From positions 1 through 8,008 of the forward strand of contig NZ_JBLKSS010000179.1 of assembly GCF_047607725.1 (NCBI RefSeq): 8,008 nt of DNA. The letters run 5' to 3'. This document shows, piece after piece, positions 1 to 5,962 of this stretch. The stretch's first letter is position 1. The number at the start of each line of letters is the position of its first letter. The stretch is from JBLKSS01 sp047607725. Its GTDB lineage: Bacteria; Pseudomonadota; Gammaproteobacteria; Enterobacterales; Enterobacteriaceae. The notes under the pieces are model-generated. The model saw nothing but the letters and a program-made list of their open reading frames with translations, made no database searches and was not told the DNA's origin. Both the position numbers and the translations under genes were made by a program.

Positions 1-36
1 TACGACTAATCCAACGTTCCCTTTGATAGTCCAGAA

Positions 37-297
37 ATGCTTGCCACCCCACAGCCACGGGCACTGAACGGCCTTTTGGTTAACACACCCGATCTCCAGG
101 CGCTGAACGTCATCGTGTTCGCAGACCACCTCTATTTGCTGAACGCACCGCGCTGCCATTATCAGCATCTCTCGCTGCCCTGCGACCCGCAGGCTCTGGC
201 TATGGTGCTGGACGGTTTTTTTACCGGAGACAGGCCCGCCGCCGGCGCCGTGTTTCCGTTTGCACCACATCTGTTTCTTTTAACGCCGCAGGGGTAG
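37..297 (+). CDS. Hypothetical small protein or gene remnant, unknown function
   Basis: An open frame of 86 codons with no family I can recognise. The product has no obvious signal peptide, membrane helix or metal-binding motif. It is rich in Leu, Pro and Ala, with a hydrophobic middle (LNVIVFADHLYLLNA, about residues 23-37). An in-frame TAA at 7-9 lies just upstream, so this frame does not continue off the left edge. There is no clear Shine-Dalgarno sequence before the ATG. Given the decay of everything downstream, it may be the surviving piece of a larger gene whose 5' part lies in another frame to the left. Codon choice (GC-rich third positions) is compatible with real coding sequence, but I cannot exclude a chance ORF. 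Confidence 0.35.
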   Translation: MLATPQPRALNGLLVNTPDLQALNVIVFADHLYLLNAPRCHYQHLSLPCDPQALAMVLDGFFTGDRPAAGAVFPFAPHLFLLTPQG

Positions 298-349
298 TGC
301 AAACGGCTCGACAGGGGTCCGGCCAATGACAATGGTAAACGATAACTAT

Positions 350-377
350 TTGCAACATAGCGCCCGCTCCTTATGAT
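350..377 (+). promoter_or_regulatory. Candidate sigma70 promoter for the FAD monooxygenase
   Basis: TTGCAA at 350-355 and TATGAT at 372-377 are separated by 16 bp. The -10 matches the consensus at 5 of 6 positions; the -35 is weaker. The pair ends about 30 bp before the ATG at 408, in the non-coding stretch 298-407, with an AAAGG-type ribosome binding site about 11 bp before that ATG. This is a pattern match only. Confidence 0.4.
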
Positions 378-407
378 TGAACTTTGCGCTAGAAAGGCAA
401 ACGCACC

Positions 408-1639
408 ATGGGCGAAATATCACTTAACACGCCATACTGTATCGGCGGCGGCGGGCCAGCCGGTCTGATGATCGGCTATTTATTGGCTCGGGCGGGGGTA
501 GCGGTGACGGTGCTGGAAAAACATCACGATTTTTTACGCGACTTTCGCGGCGACACCATCCATCCTTCTACCCTAGCCATCATGCATTATCTGGGATTGC
601 TTGAGGGGCTATTGGCGTTACCACACCAGAAGGTGACGACGCTTCGCGGTGAGCTACAGGGTAAGACCGTCACAATGGCCGATTTCAGCAGTCTTCCCGG
701 CCGCTGCCAATATATGATGCTGATGCCGCAGTGGGATTTTCTCAGTTTCCTGGCGCAGCAGGCGGCCATGCTGCCGGGCTTTACCCTACTGCGCGCGACG
801 CGTGGCGTCTCATTATGTCGGCACGAGTGGCGGGTTGTCGGCGTCAACGCCGAAGACGACGCCGGCCGACTCACCATTACCACCCCGCTGGTAATAGGCA
901 CTGACGGCCCGCCGGTCGATGGTGCGCGCCGACGCCGGGCTGCAGGTCAGGAATTTCGGCGCGCCGCGCGACGTGGTATGGATGAAACTGCCGAAAGAGG
1001 CTGGCGATGCCGGCTGGGCCAGCGGCCACGGCGGGCCGAAAAACAATTTCATCATGCTCGACCGCGGTGACTATTGGCAGTGCGGCTACAGCATCGTCAA
1101 AGGCAGTTTCGACGCGCTCCAGCAGCAGGGATTAGCGTCGCTGCTAATGCACGTGGCGGCGGTCGCGCCGGTCAGCGTCGAACGGCGGCGGCGACAAATC
1201 ACCGACTGGCGACAGGTGAAGCTGCTGGATATCCGTATTGACCGGCTGACGCATTGGGCCGCGCCCGGCGTGTTGTGCATCGGCGATGCCGCCCATGCCA
1301 TGTCCCCCATTGGCGGCGTCGGCGTCAACCTGGCCATTCAGGACACGGTGGCTACCGCAAATTTGCTGGCTAAACCGCTGGCGCGCGGCGCGGTCAGCCT
1401 GCGTGAGCTTAATCGAGTGCAGCGCCGCCGCCAGTTCCCGACCCGCCACCACCCAGGCGCTGCAAATTATGATGACCGGTAAGGGACATTCCCCCACCCG
1501 CCCTCGTCGCACACCGTCGACATTGGAATTATGGCTGCGCCAGCGTCCGTGGCTACCGCGCCTGGCCGGCAGGATTATTGGCTTGGGGCTTGGGGTTCCG
1601 GGCCCGAACGACCGCGGCGCGCGCTGCTGCGGGGCATAA
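408..1639 (+). pseudogene. FAD-dependent monooxygenase (UbiH/PHBH-like), frameshifted
   Basis: This is a group-A flavoprotein monooxygenase, the class that hydroxylates aromatic or quinone-like substrates using NAD(P)H and O2; the substrate cannot be read from the sequence. The first frame shows the N-terminal Rossmann dinucleotide motif GGGPAG (about residues 14-19) with the acidic residue ending the second strand (VLEK, E37), then FRGDTIHPST, and a DG motif (VIGTDG) near residue 165. The second frame, from about 910, carries the FAD-ribityl motif GDAAHAMSPIGGVGVN near 1282-1330. The third frame, from about 1442, holds the C-terminal helix (TTQALQIMM). The first break fits one extra C in the run at 908-910: removing it gives GTDGRRSMVRADAGL. 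The second is a net +1 change near 1440-1450. The tail after about 1590 (GLGLGVPGPNDRG) departs from the usual GF-RPE ending, so a third shift is possible. The rebuilt length of about 410 residues is normal for the family. Confidence 0.85.
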
Positions 1640-1749
1640 AGACCGAAACGCGGCAGCGATAGGTCCCCTCTCCCGCGGGACGTAGGCCGTTCTCCGCCAC
1701 AATGCCCCGTGCGTCGCTGCAAACGCGTTGCCCGCGCACGTTGGCTCTT

Positions 1750-1758
1750 CCCCCCCCC
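1750..1758 (+). repeat. C9 homopolymer in the intergenic region
   Basis: Nine consecutive C residues lie in the roughly 200-bp non-coding stretch (1640-1840) between the monooxygenase remnant and the peptidase fragment, about 85 bp upstream of the peptidase start. The stretch otherwise shows a CCCGCGGG palindrome near 1672-1679 and no convincing promoter. Run length may be unreliable or variable. Confidence 0.6.
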
Positions 1759-1840
1759 TGTCGGCAGATTGCCTTACACTGTCTCCCTTTGGCCGACGCC
1801 ACGCTCAACAGTGTCGGATTCACCATCAGCTCAGGAGCTT

Positions 1841-2299
1841 GTGTTGAACGTCTGTGAATATACGTTGCCCGGCATGTTCATCAAGGAACATCGGGTAAAA
1901 GTGCCGCTGGATTGGTCGCAGCCGCAAGACGGCCGCACGTTGGATCTGTTTGTGCGCGAGGTGGTGGACCCGCGCAAGCGCCATAAATCGTTACCCAAAC
2001 TCGCATTTCTTCAGGGGGGCACCGGCGGCAAAGGGCCGCGCCCACAGGGCGGCGGGCCGGTATGGCTTGCCGAGGCGCTGAAAACCCACCGGGTGATCTT
2101 GATGGATCAGCGCGGCACCGGGCACAGCAGCCGGGTCGAAAGCGCCACCCTGGCGTCGATGGATGGTCAGGCTGGCGCGGCCTATTTGTGGCATTTCCGC
2201 GCCGACAGCATCGTGCGCGATTGCGAATTTCTGCGCACGGAACTGTTTGGCGGCGACCGCTGGGAAACCCTTGGTCAGAGCTATGGCGGCTTCTTAACC
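1841..2299 (+). pseudogene. S33 prolyl aminopeptidase-like alpha/beta hydrolase, 5' fragment cut by an IS
   Basis: This is the N-terminal part of a proline-iminopeptidase-type hydrolase, which would release N-terminal residues, typically Pro, from peptides in the cytoplasm. Visible parts are the first strands (HRVKVPLDWSQP), the oxyanion-loop region LQGGTGGKGPRP, the DQRGTGHSS strand, and the nucleophile elbow GQSYGG with Ser at 2279-2281 (about residue 146). The usual GGPG of the oxyanion loop reads GGTG here. The start is uncertain: AGGAG at 1833-1837 precedes GTG 1841 and TTG 1844, and TTG has the better spacing. An ATG at 1874 would cut into the conserved N terminus. The frame runs four codons past the nucleophile elbow and meets the inverted repeat of the element at 2300. 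The Asp and His of the catalytic triad and the cap domain, about two thirds of a roughly 430-residue protein, are absent on the far side too, so this is a truncation rather than a simple interruption. Confidence 0.82.
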
Positions 2300-2349
2300 G
2301 TAAGCGCCCCGTGGAGGACGTCTTGAATTATTGGNGGGTTTGTTGTATG
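2300..2349 (+). repeat. Left terminal inverted repeat, 50 bp
   Basis: This is the reverse complement of 2512-2561 with no mismatch; position 2335 is N where the partner predicts G. The bases immediately outside (C at 2299, G at 2562) also pair, but this could be chance. The identity stops at 2350 versus 2511. Confidence 0.92.
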
Positions 2350-2389
2350 GCCCGGTAAGAATATGTTCCACTACGATGCCTAGTGAACC

Positions 2390-2471
2390 NNNNNNNNNNN
2401 NNNNNNNNNNNNNNNNNNNNNNNNNNNNNNNNNNNNNNNNNNNNNNNNNNNNNNNNNNNNNNNNNNNNNNN
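2390..2471. other. Assembly gap, 82 N
   Basis: A run of undetermined bases sits in the middle of the element. Exactly 90 bp of determined element sequence lies on each side, which suggests reads stopping at a fixed distance into a repeated element. The gap length should therefore not be taken as the real distance. Confidence 0.97.
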
Positions 2472-2511
2472 AATGCAATGAGCATAAGCGTGTAACGTAG
2501 GTTTACTGTCT

Positions 2512-2561
2512 CATACAACAAACCCCCCAATAATTCAAGACGTCCTCCACGGGGCGCTTAC
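2512..2561 (-). repeat. Right terminal inverted repeat, 50 bp
   Basis: This is the mirror copy of 2300-2349, ending in CGCTTAC, the complement of the GTAAGCG terminus. The following 60 bp (2562-2624) up to the next ATG resemble neither the peptidase nor any coding sequence I recognise. Confidence 0.92.
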
Positions 2562-2624
2562 GTTTCCGCCGGGTTAAATCGGTCTAACTTTCCTTTTCAC
2601 GCTATCACCAATACGGGTACCACC

Positions 2625-3054
2625 ATGAAATTACGAATGAACGTTGCTGGTGAACCGGCTTGCCTTATAGATAGAAGTCTGGGAAGATAAAGTGCCCAAC
2701 CTGGCCCGGGAACTGCGGGCGAAATTGCCGATGAAAAGCGTGCTGCAGCACTGCAAGCTGATTGGCGATATGGTGTTTTTCACTATACCGATTGTCGCGC
2801 CCTGGGAAAATAAATATAAAACCGAAGAGGTGGGCAAACTGCGCCGGGAGAAATACGGTAAAGCCACAGGCTCGGTGTGTTTTTACAGTTCGCGGCAGCA
2901 ATTTTGCGTGGTTTACGGCGACGACACCGCCGAAGAACCGCTGCCGATTTCCTACATCGGCGAGGTGGTTGAAGGGGCGCTGCAACTGCGCGTCACCGGA
3001 TTGGAAACCTGGTTTGATCAGGGCCGGGTGGTCGAGCTGGAAATTGTCGATTAG
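2625..3054 (+). pseudogene. Small cyclophilin-like-fold protein (DUF3830-like), frameshifted
   Basis: The body of the gene, in one frame from about 2671 to the TAG at 3052-3054, reads EVWEDKVPNLARELRAKLP, then a long conserved stretch with GDMVFFTIP, ENKYKTEEVGKLRREKYG, a GSVCFYSSRQQFCVVYGD strand pair and EPLPISYIGEVVEG. This small beta-rich layout, starting with a strand plus a 'WED-AP-' helix, resembles the cyclophilin-like DUF3830 group. That assignment is from memory of the family and is tentative, and no biochemical role can be assigned. The upstream ATG at 2625 opens MKLRMNVAGEPACLI, then runs out of frame to a TAA at 2688. The shift is explained exactly by a tandem ATAG duplication at 2667-2674: removing one copy joins ACLI to EVWED and gives an intact protein of about 141 residues. 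A GTG at 2692 opens the remaining frame but lacks a good ribosome binding site. The gene converges on the hydrolase at 3118. Confidence 0.72.
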
Positions 3055-3062
3055 CTCACCGC

Positions 3063-3100
3063 CCGCCGGGCCGGGGGGGATGCCGCTCCCGGCCCGGCGG
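3063..3100. terminator. Strong GC hairpin between convergent genes
   Basis: CCGCCGGGCCGGG (3063-3075) pairs perfectly with CCCGGCCCGGCGG (3088-3100), giving a 13-bp stem with a 12-base loop. It sits between the stop of the small + strand gene (3054) and the stop of the - strand hydrolase (3118), where a shared bidirectional terminator is expected. There is no T tract on either side, so termination by the intrinsic mechanism is uncertain. It may instead block readthrough or protect 3' ends. Confidence 0.6.
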
Positions 3101-3117
3101 AGGAATACCGCCTCGTC

Positions 3118-4132
3118 TCACGCCGCCAGCAGGTCGGCCATAGCCCGACAGATAAACGCGCTTTCCGCCGGCGGCAGCCGGCCCGGCGCGCCGGCGCAAT
3201 GACCAAACGGTGACGCCAGCGGGCGCCATTCCCCCCGGGCCAGCAAGCCGCATTCCATCTCTGCCTCTTCCAGCGTGAAGTAGCTGTCGGTGGTACAGGG
3301 CATGACGACGGTCCTGGCGGTAATCGCCGCCATCGCCGCGTCGAAATCACCGCCAAAGTGTGCATTATCGGCGATATTTGCCGTCTGCCAGCTATGCAGC
3401 ATGCACAGCAGGTCATTGGCGTCGCGCCCTTGATGATCCTGCTCCCAATAGTGCAACAGCGCCTCGCGGGTCGAAAAATTTAACTGCCGGTAGAGATGCT
3501 GGCGATAGAACGCGGCGGAATAGGCCCAACCCGCATAGCAGTGGCCGAAGGCGGCCAACCCCTTTAGCGGCGGGCGGGTATAACTTCCCTGCTGAAATAG
3601 CGGGTCCGTCTGCAGGGCCGCGGCTATGCCGGAGAGAAATACCTGATTCAGCGGCCAGCATTTGGCGCTGCCGCACACCGCCAGCAATGCGTCTACCGCA
3701 TCGGGATAGAGCGTGGCCCACTGATACCCCTGCATCGCCCCCATCGACCAGCCGGCGATAAGCGCCAGTCTGTCGATTTGCCAATGATCGTGGATAAGCC
3801 GGTGCTGCGCCCGGACGTTATCCAGAAGCGTCACCGCCGGGAAGCGCCGGCCCTGCTGCGGCCCGGGATGGCTGGGGGGAGCTGGAGACACCGTTGCCGA
3901 ACAGATTGGTGCAAATAATGAAATACCGGGCCGGATCGAGCACCTGGCCTGTGCCGATAAGCGCGTCCCAACCGCGATGGTCACCCGCATACCAGGACGG
4001 CAGCAAAATAGCGTTATCGCGCCGGCGGTTAAAACGGCCATAGGTCACATAACTCAGCCGGGCGTTTTGCATCCGATCGCCGCTGTGCAAGATAAAATCC
4101 CCCAGCTCACAATGTTGAGTGTCCTGCATCAT
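3118..4132 (-). pseudogene. Alpha/beta hydrolase, homoserine acetyltransferase-like, one frameshift
   Basis: This belongs to the alpha/beta-fold group that contains homoserine O-acetyltransferase (MetX) and related hydrolases. The conserved lines are ILLPSWYAGDHRGWD, FIICTNLFGNG, the block DNVRAQHRL, the nucleophile elbow GWSMGA (Ser at about residue 129), CGSAK, YAGW, and near the C terminus TDSYF followed by FGHCAG carrying the catalytic His. True acyl transfer to homoserine is not shown; the divergence from MetX and the regulator next door favour a catabolic hydrolase. The first 84 or so codons are in one frame and the rest in another. Five instead of six C on the coding strand (G run 3874-3879 on the given strand) would restore SSSPSHPGPQQGRRFPAV and a protein of about 337 residues, normal for the group. 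I place the start at the ATG at 4132 (or 4129) because GAGGGGG lies 5-8 bases before it; GTG at 4147 is also in frame. It is divergent from the TetR gene. Confidence 0.82.
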
Positions 4133-4159
4133 CACCCCCTCGCGCACCGCACCCGCGGT

Positions 4160-4171
4160 GATTAATTAATC
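4160..4171. promoter_or_regulatory. Palindrome GATTAATTAATC, operator candidate
   Basis: A perfect 12-bp palindrome lies in the divergent promoter region, with a second one, AGTTAACT, at 4176-4183. It overlaps the -10 candidate of the hydrolase promoter. TetR-family proteins bind palindromes in such regions, often their own divergent promoter, so this is a reasonable operator candidate. Neither site is repeated elsewhere in the window. Confidence 0.4.
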
Positions 4172-4192
4172 AGATAGTTAACTTGTTGCCAA
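4165..4192 (-). promoter_or_regulatory. Candidate promoter for the hydrolase
   Basis: On the minus strand TTGGCA (4192-4187) and ATTAAT (4170-4165) lie 16 bp apart, about 35 bp upstream of the chosen start at 4132. The -35 is close to consensus and the -10 is moderate. It overlaps both the palindromes and the plus-strand promoter candidate. Confidence 0.4.
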
Positions 4193-4212
4193 TTTCACGT
4201 CTATGGTACTAT
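4183..4212 (+). promoter_or_regulatory. Candidate promoter for the TetR gene
   Basis: TTGTTG (4183-4188) and TACTAT (4207-4212) are 18 bp apart; TTGCCA at 4186-4191 is a closer -35 match but leaves only 15 bp. Either reading would give a leader of about 115 bases before the ATG at 4334. That leader holds two small hairpins: AGGCGC/GCGCCT (4223-4228 with 4236-4241) and AAGCCG/CGGCTT (4251-4256 with 4261-4266). Confidence 0.4.
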
Positions 4213-4301
4213 TTATCCGTCGAGGCGCCGAAACAGCGCCTTGTTAATCCAAGCCGCGCACGGCTTAGGAATCCTGTTTTCCTGACCCACGCTTGCTCGT
4301 T

Positions 4302-4323
4302 AAAAAAACAGGCTCTCTGAGCC
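4302..4323 (-). terminator. Minus-strand intrinsic terminator-like hairpin in the tetR leader
   Basis: Read on the minus strand: GGCTC, loop AGA, GAGCC, then TG and seven T. The stem is short (5 bp) but GC-rich, and the T tract is in the right place. It would stop transcripts entering from the right, that is, antisense readthrough from the 4989-8008 operon across the regulator gene. On the plus strand the same hairpin sits directly before the tetR ribosome binding site (GGAAAGG at 4324-4330) and could affect its translation. Confidence 0.4.
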
Positions 4324-4333
4324 GGAAAGGATT

Positions 4334-4980
4334 ATGAAAACTCGCGCTACAAAGACCGCTATGACGCCCGCCGCCACCGTTAAGGGGAAAAAAAACCAGC
4401 CGGGGGATGTGGCGAATACCCTGCTTAATTGCGCACTGGAATTATTCGCCCGGAAAAATTACTCTTCCGTCAGAATCAAAGATATTGCCGACGCCACGGG
4501 CCATAATTCAGCTTTGATTTATTACTATTTTGGATCTAAAGAAAATCTTTTTCTAAAAGTCATTGAATCCACAGTAGAAAAAGCTTTCGAGCAGTTCGAG
4601 GCTATCAAACACGACGCCCGCGATCCCCAGCAAGTGCTGTTTCTTTGGATCCAGATACATATCATGCAATTTTATTTGCTGCAAAAGCTGGCCAAGATCA
4701 GCCTGGATTATGCCGGCACCCACGGCCGTACCCCCAAATCGATAAAGCGATTAAAAAATTTTATGAAAAAGAGTCGGTGGTGCTGAAAAATACCCTCACC
4801 GACGGCATACAGGCCTGGGTGTTTCGCGAGGTAAACCCCGCCGATATGGCGATGTTTATTTCGACCTACCTCGATGGGGTGTTATTCCGCACGGTCATGT
4901 TTCCTAAATTTAAATACAAACATGCCATCAATTGCATGCGCGAGTTTGTATTTGAACATCTGGCGGTCAAGCCGGCATAA
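4334..4980 (+). pseudogene. TetR/AcrR-family transcriptional regulator, one frameshift
   Basis: The N-terminal DNA-binding domain is typical: ALELFARKNYSSVRIKDIADATG, then the recognition helix and the IYYYFGSKENLFLKVIE signature at about residues 60-80. A basic 25-residue extension precedes it (KTRATKTAMTP...KGKKNQ). The ligand domain runs to about codon 132, then a single missing C in the run at 4731-4735 shifts the frame. With six C the reading is GRTPQIDKAIKKFYEKESVVLKNTL, continuing to FREVNPADMAMFISTYLDGVLFRTVMF and a stop at 4980, about 215 residues, the normal size. As it stands, translation ends at 4784 after 150 residues; such a product keeps the DNA-binding domain but loses most of the ligand/dimer domain. 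The ribosome binding site is GGAAAGG. The gene is divergent from the hydrolase and convergent with the reductase operon, 8 bp from its end. The inducer is unknown. Confidence 0.85.
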
Positions 4981-4983
4981 ACG

Positions 4984-4998
4984 GCAGGTCAGTCCTGC
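4984..4998. terminator. Small hairpin at the convergent tetR/reductase junction
   Basis: GCAGG-TCAGT-CCTGC forms a 5-bp stem exactly at the junction, with the reductase stop (TGA, 4989-4991 minus strand) in its loop. There is no T tract. It is weak, and termination here is doubtful. Confidence 0.25.
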
Positions 4999-5912
4999 AG
5001 TTCGATGACGATTTCCGGCGCCCGGGCGCGCGAACAGCACAGCAATATCCGGTTGTTTTGTTCTTTTTCCGCCGGCGTCAAATAATTGTCGCGGTGGTCC
5101 GGAATACCGCGCACCACCCGCGCCTGACAGGTACCGCCGATGCCGCAGGCGGTTTCGGTGTCGATGCCGGCCAGGTTTAGCGCCTCGACGATAGTCTGCT
5201 CCCCCGTGACCGCTAACCGCTGCCCCGACGGGTGCAGTTGCACCATAAACGTCCCCTCCTGCGCTAGCGCCGGCGGCGAGAACAGCTCATAATGCAGATC
5301 CTCGTCGCGACGCCGTGCCGCGCGCAGAAATCCCGCACCGGCGCGGTAAACGGCTGCGATCCGCAGAGATAGAGCGCGCTACGCCCCACGTGCCGCAGCC
5401 AGCGCGTCAGTAGCCCGCACGGATCCGCCGGCGCTTGATGGTGCACTCTGAGCGCCGGCGCAATCTCCCGCCACGCCCCCTGCAGGTCGAAAGCGCTAAG
5501 GGTGTCCGGCCGGCCGAAATAATACAGCCGGTAAGGGCGCCCCTGACACGCCAGGGTCAGCGCCATCGGCAACAGCGGCGTGATGCCGATGCCTCCCGCC
5601 AGCAGCAGCGCCGGATAGGGATGTTGTTGCAGTGCGAACAGCGTCACCGGCGCGCCGATGGCGAGGGTCTGTCCCGGCATGACCTGCTGTCGCAGGTACT
5701 CCCCGGCGCCGCGGGAGTGCCGGGTGACCAGCACCGCCAACCAGTAATGGTGTAATTGCTCGGGATCGCCGCACAACGAGTAATGACGCAACAGCGAGGG
5801 GCTCAGGCGGACCGCGATATGCGCGCCGGCGCGCCAGGGTTAAAAGGATAACCCCGGTGCCCCCATCCCGCTTTTCGGTGACCACCACCTCCATGAACGG
5901 CTGCTCATTCAT
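4989..5912 (-). pseudogene. Vanillate-demethylase-type oxygenase reductase (FMN/NAD/2Fe-2S), degraded
   Basis: This is a class-IA oxygenase reductase (VanB or phthalate dioxygenase reductase type), which passes electrons from NAD(P)H through flavin and a C-terminal plant-type 2Fe-2S domain to a Rieske oxygenase. Visible parts in order are the start MNEQPFMEVVVTEKR; the flavin-binding RHYSLCGDP; SRGAGEYLRQQVMPG; the nucleotide-binding LLLAGGIGITPLLPM; YLCGSQPF; the linker EDLHYELFSPPALAQEG; and the ferredoxin domain. Three lesions are visible. LTLA runs almost directly into RAGAHIAVRL near 5840, so about nine residues are deleted with a frame change. One base is lost near 5306 (restoring G gives GVADEDLHYELF). 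The cluster loop reads TACGIGGTC, where the family has C-x4-C-x2-C, so at least one iron ligand is missing; the distal Cys (LLCCS) remains. The start ATG at 5912 has GGAG about 9 bases upstream. The gene lies 50 bp after glnT in the same direction. Confidence 0.83.
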
Positions 5913-5962
5913 CGTTCTGCTCCGCAAACCGGCGACACGCCCCCGCAGGGCGGCATTTCGCC

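Larger units (their letters stand above)
2300..2561. mobile_element. IS66-like insertion element (ends only, interior unresolved)
   Basis: Two 50-bp perfect inverted repeats bound this segment (one ambiguous base in the left copy). The ends read GTAAGCGCCCC inward, and 5'-GTAAGCG is the characteristic terminus of IS66-family elements. About 40 bp of non-repeat sequence lies inside each repeat, followed by 82 undetermined bases. No transposase reading frame is visible. IS66 elements normally produce 8-bp target duplications, but the flanking octamers differ (TCTTAACC at 2292-2299 and GTTTCCGC at 2562-2569). The missing duplication, and the loss of the rest of the peptidase gene, fit a deletion or recombination between two copies. 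The true element may be a full IS collapsed in assembly or a short non-autonomous derivative. Confidence 0.7.

Noticed and set aside
1144..1722. A 192-codon minus-strand frame opposite the monooxygenase.
   Set aside because: It overlaps the GDAAHAMSP region of a recognisable protein on the plus strand and is a compositional shadow of GC-rich coding sequence.
2294..2530. A minus-strand open frame running through the gap, which could suggest a gene inside the element.
   Set aside because: It is open only because undetermined bases cannot show stops; the determined parts are inverted-repeat sequence with no transposase features.
2667..2674. ATAGATAG as a target-site or integration mark.
   Set aside because: It is a simple tandem duplication inside a coding region, 100 bp from the element end and not flanking it.
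2690..3054. Treating the small cyclophilin-like gene as intact with a GTG start at 2692.
   Set aside because: Family-like sequence (EVWEDK) continues upstream in the same frame and joins the ATG-led peptide once the ATAG duplication is removed, so the GTG start would be internal.
3360..3761. A plus-strand 133-codon frame antisense to the alpha/beta hydrolase.
   Set aside because: The product has low complexity, rich in Arg and Pro, and the opposite strand carries the GWSMGA hydrolase.
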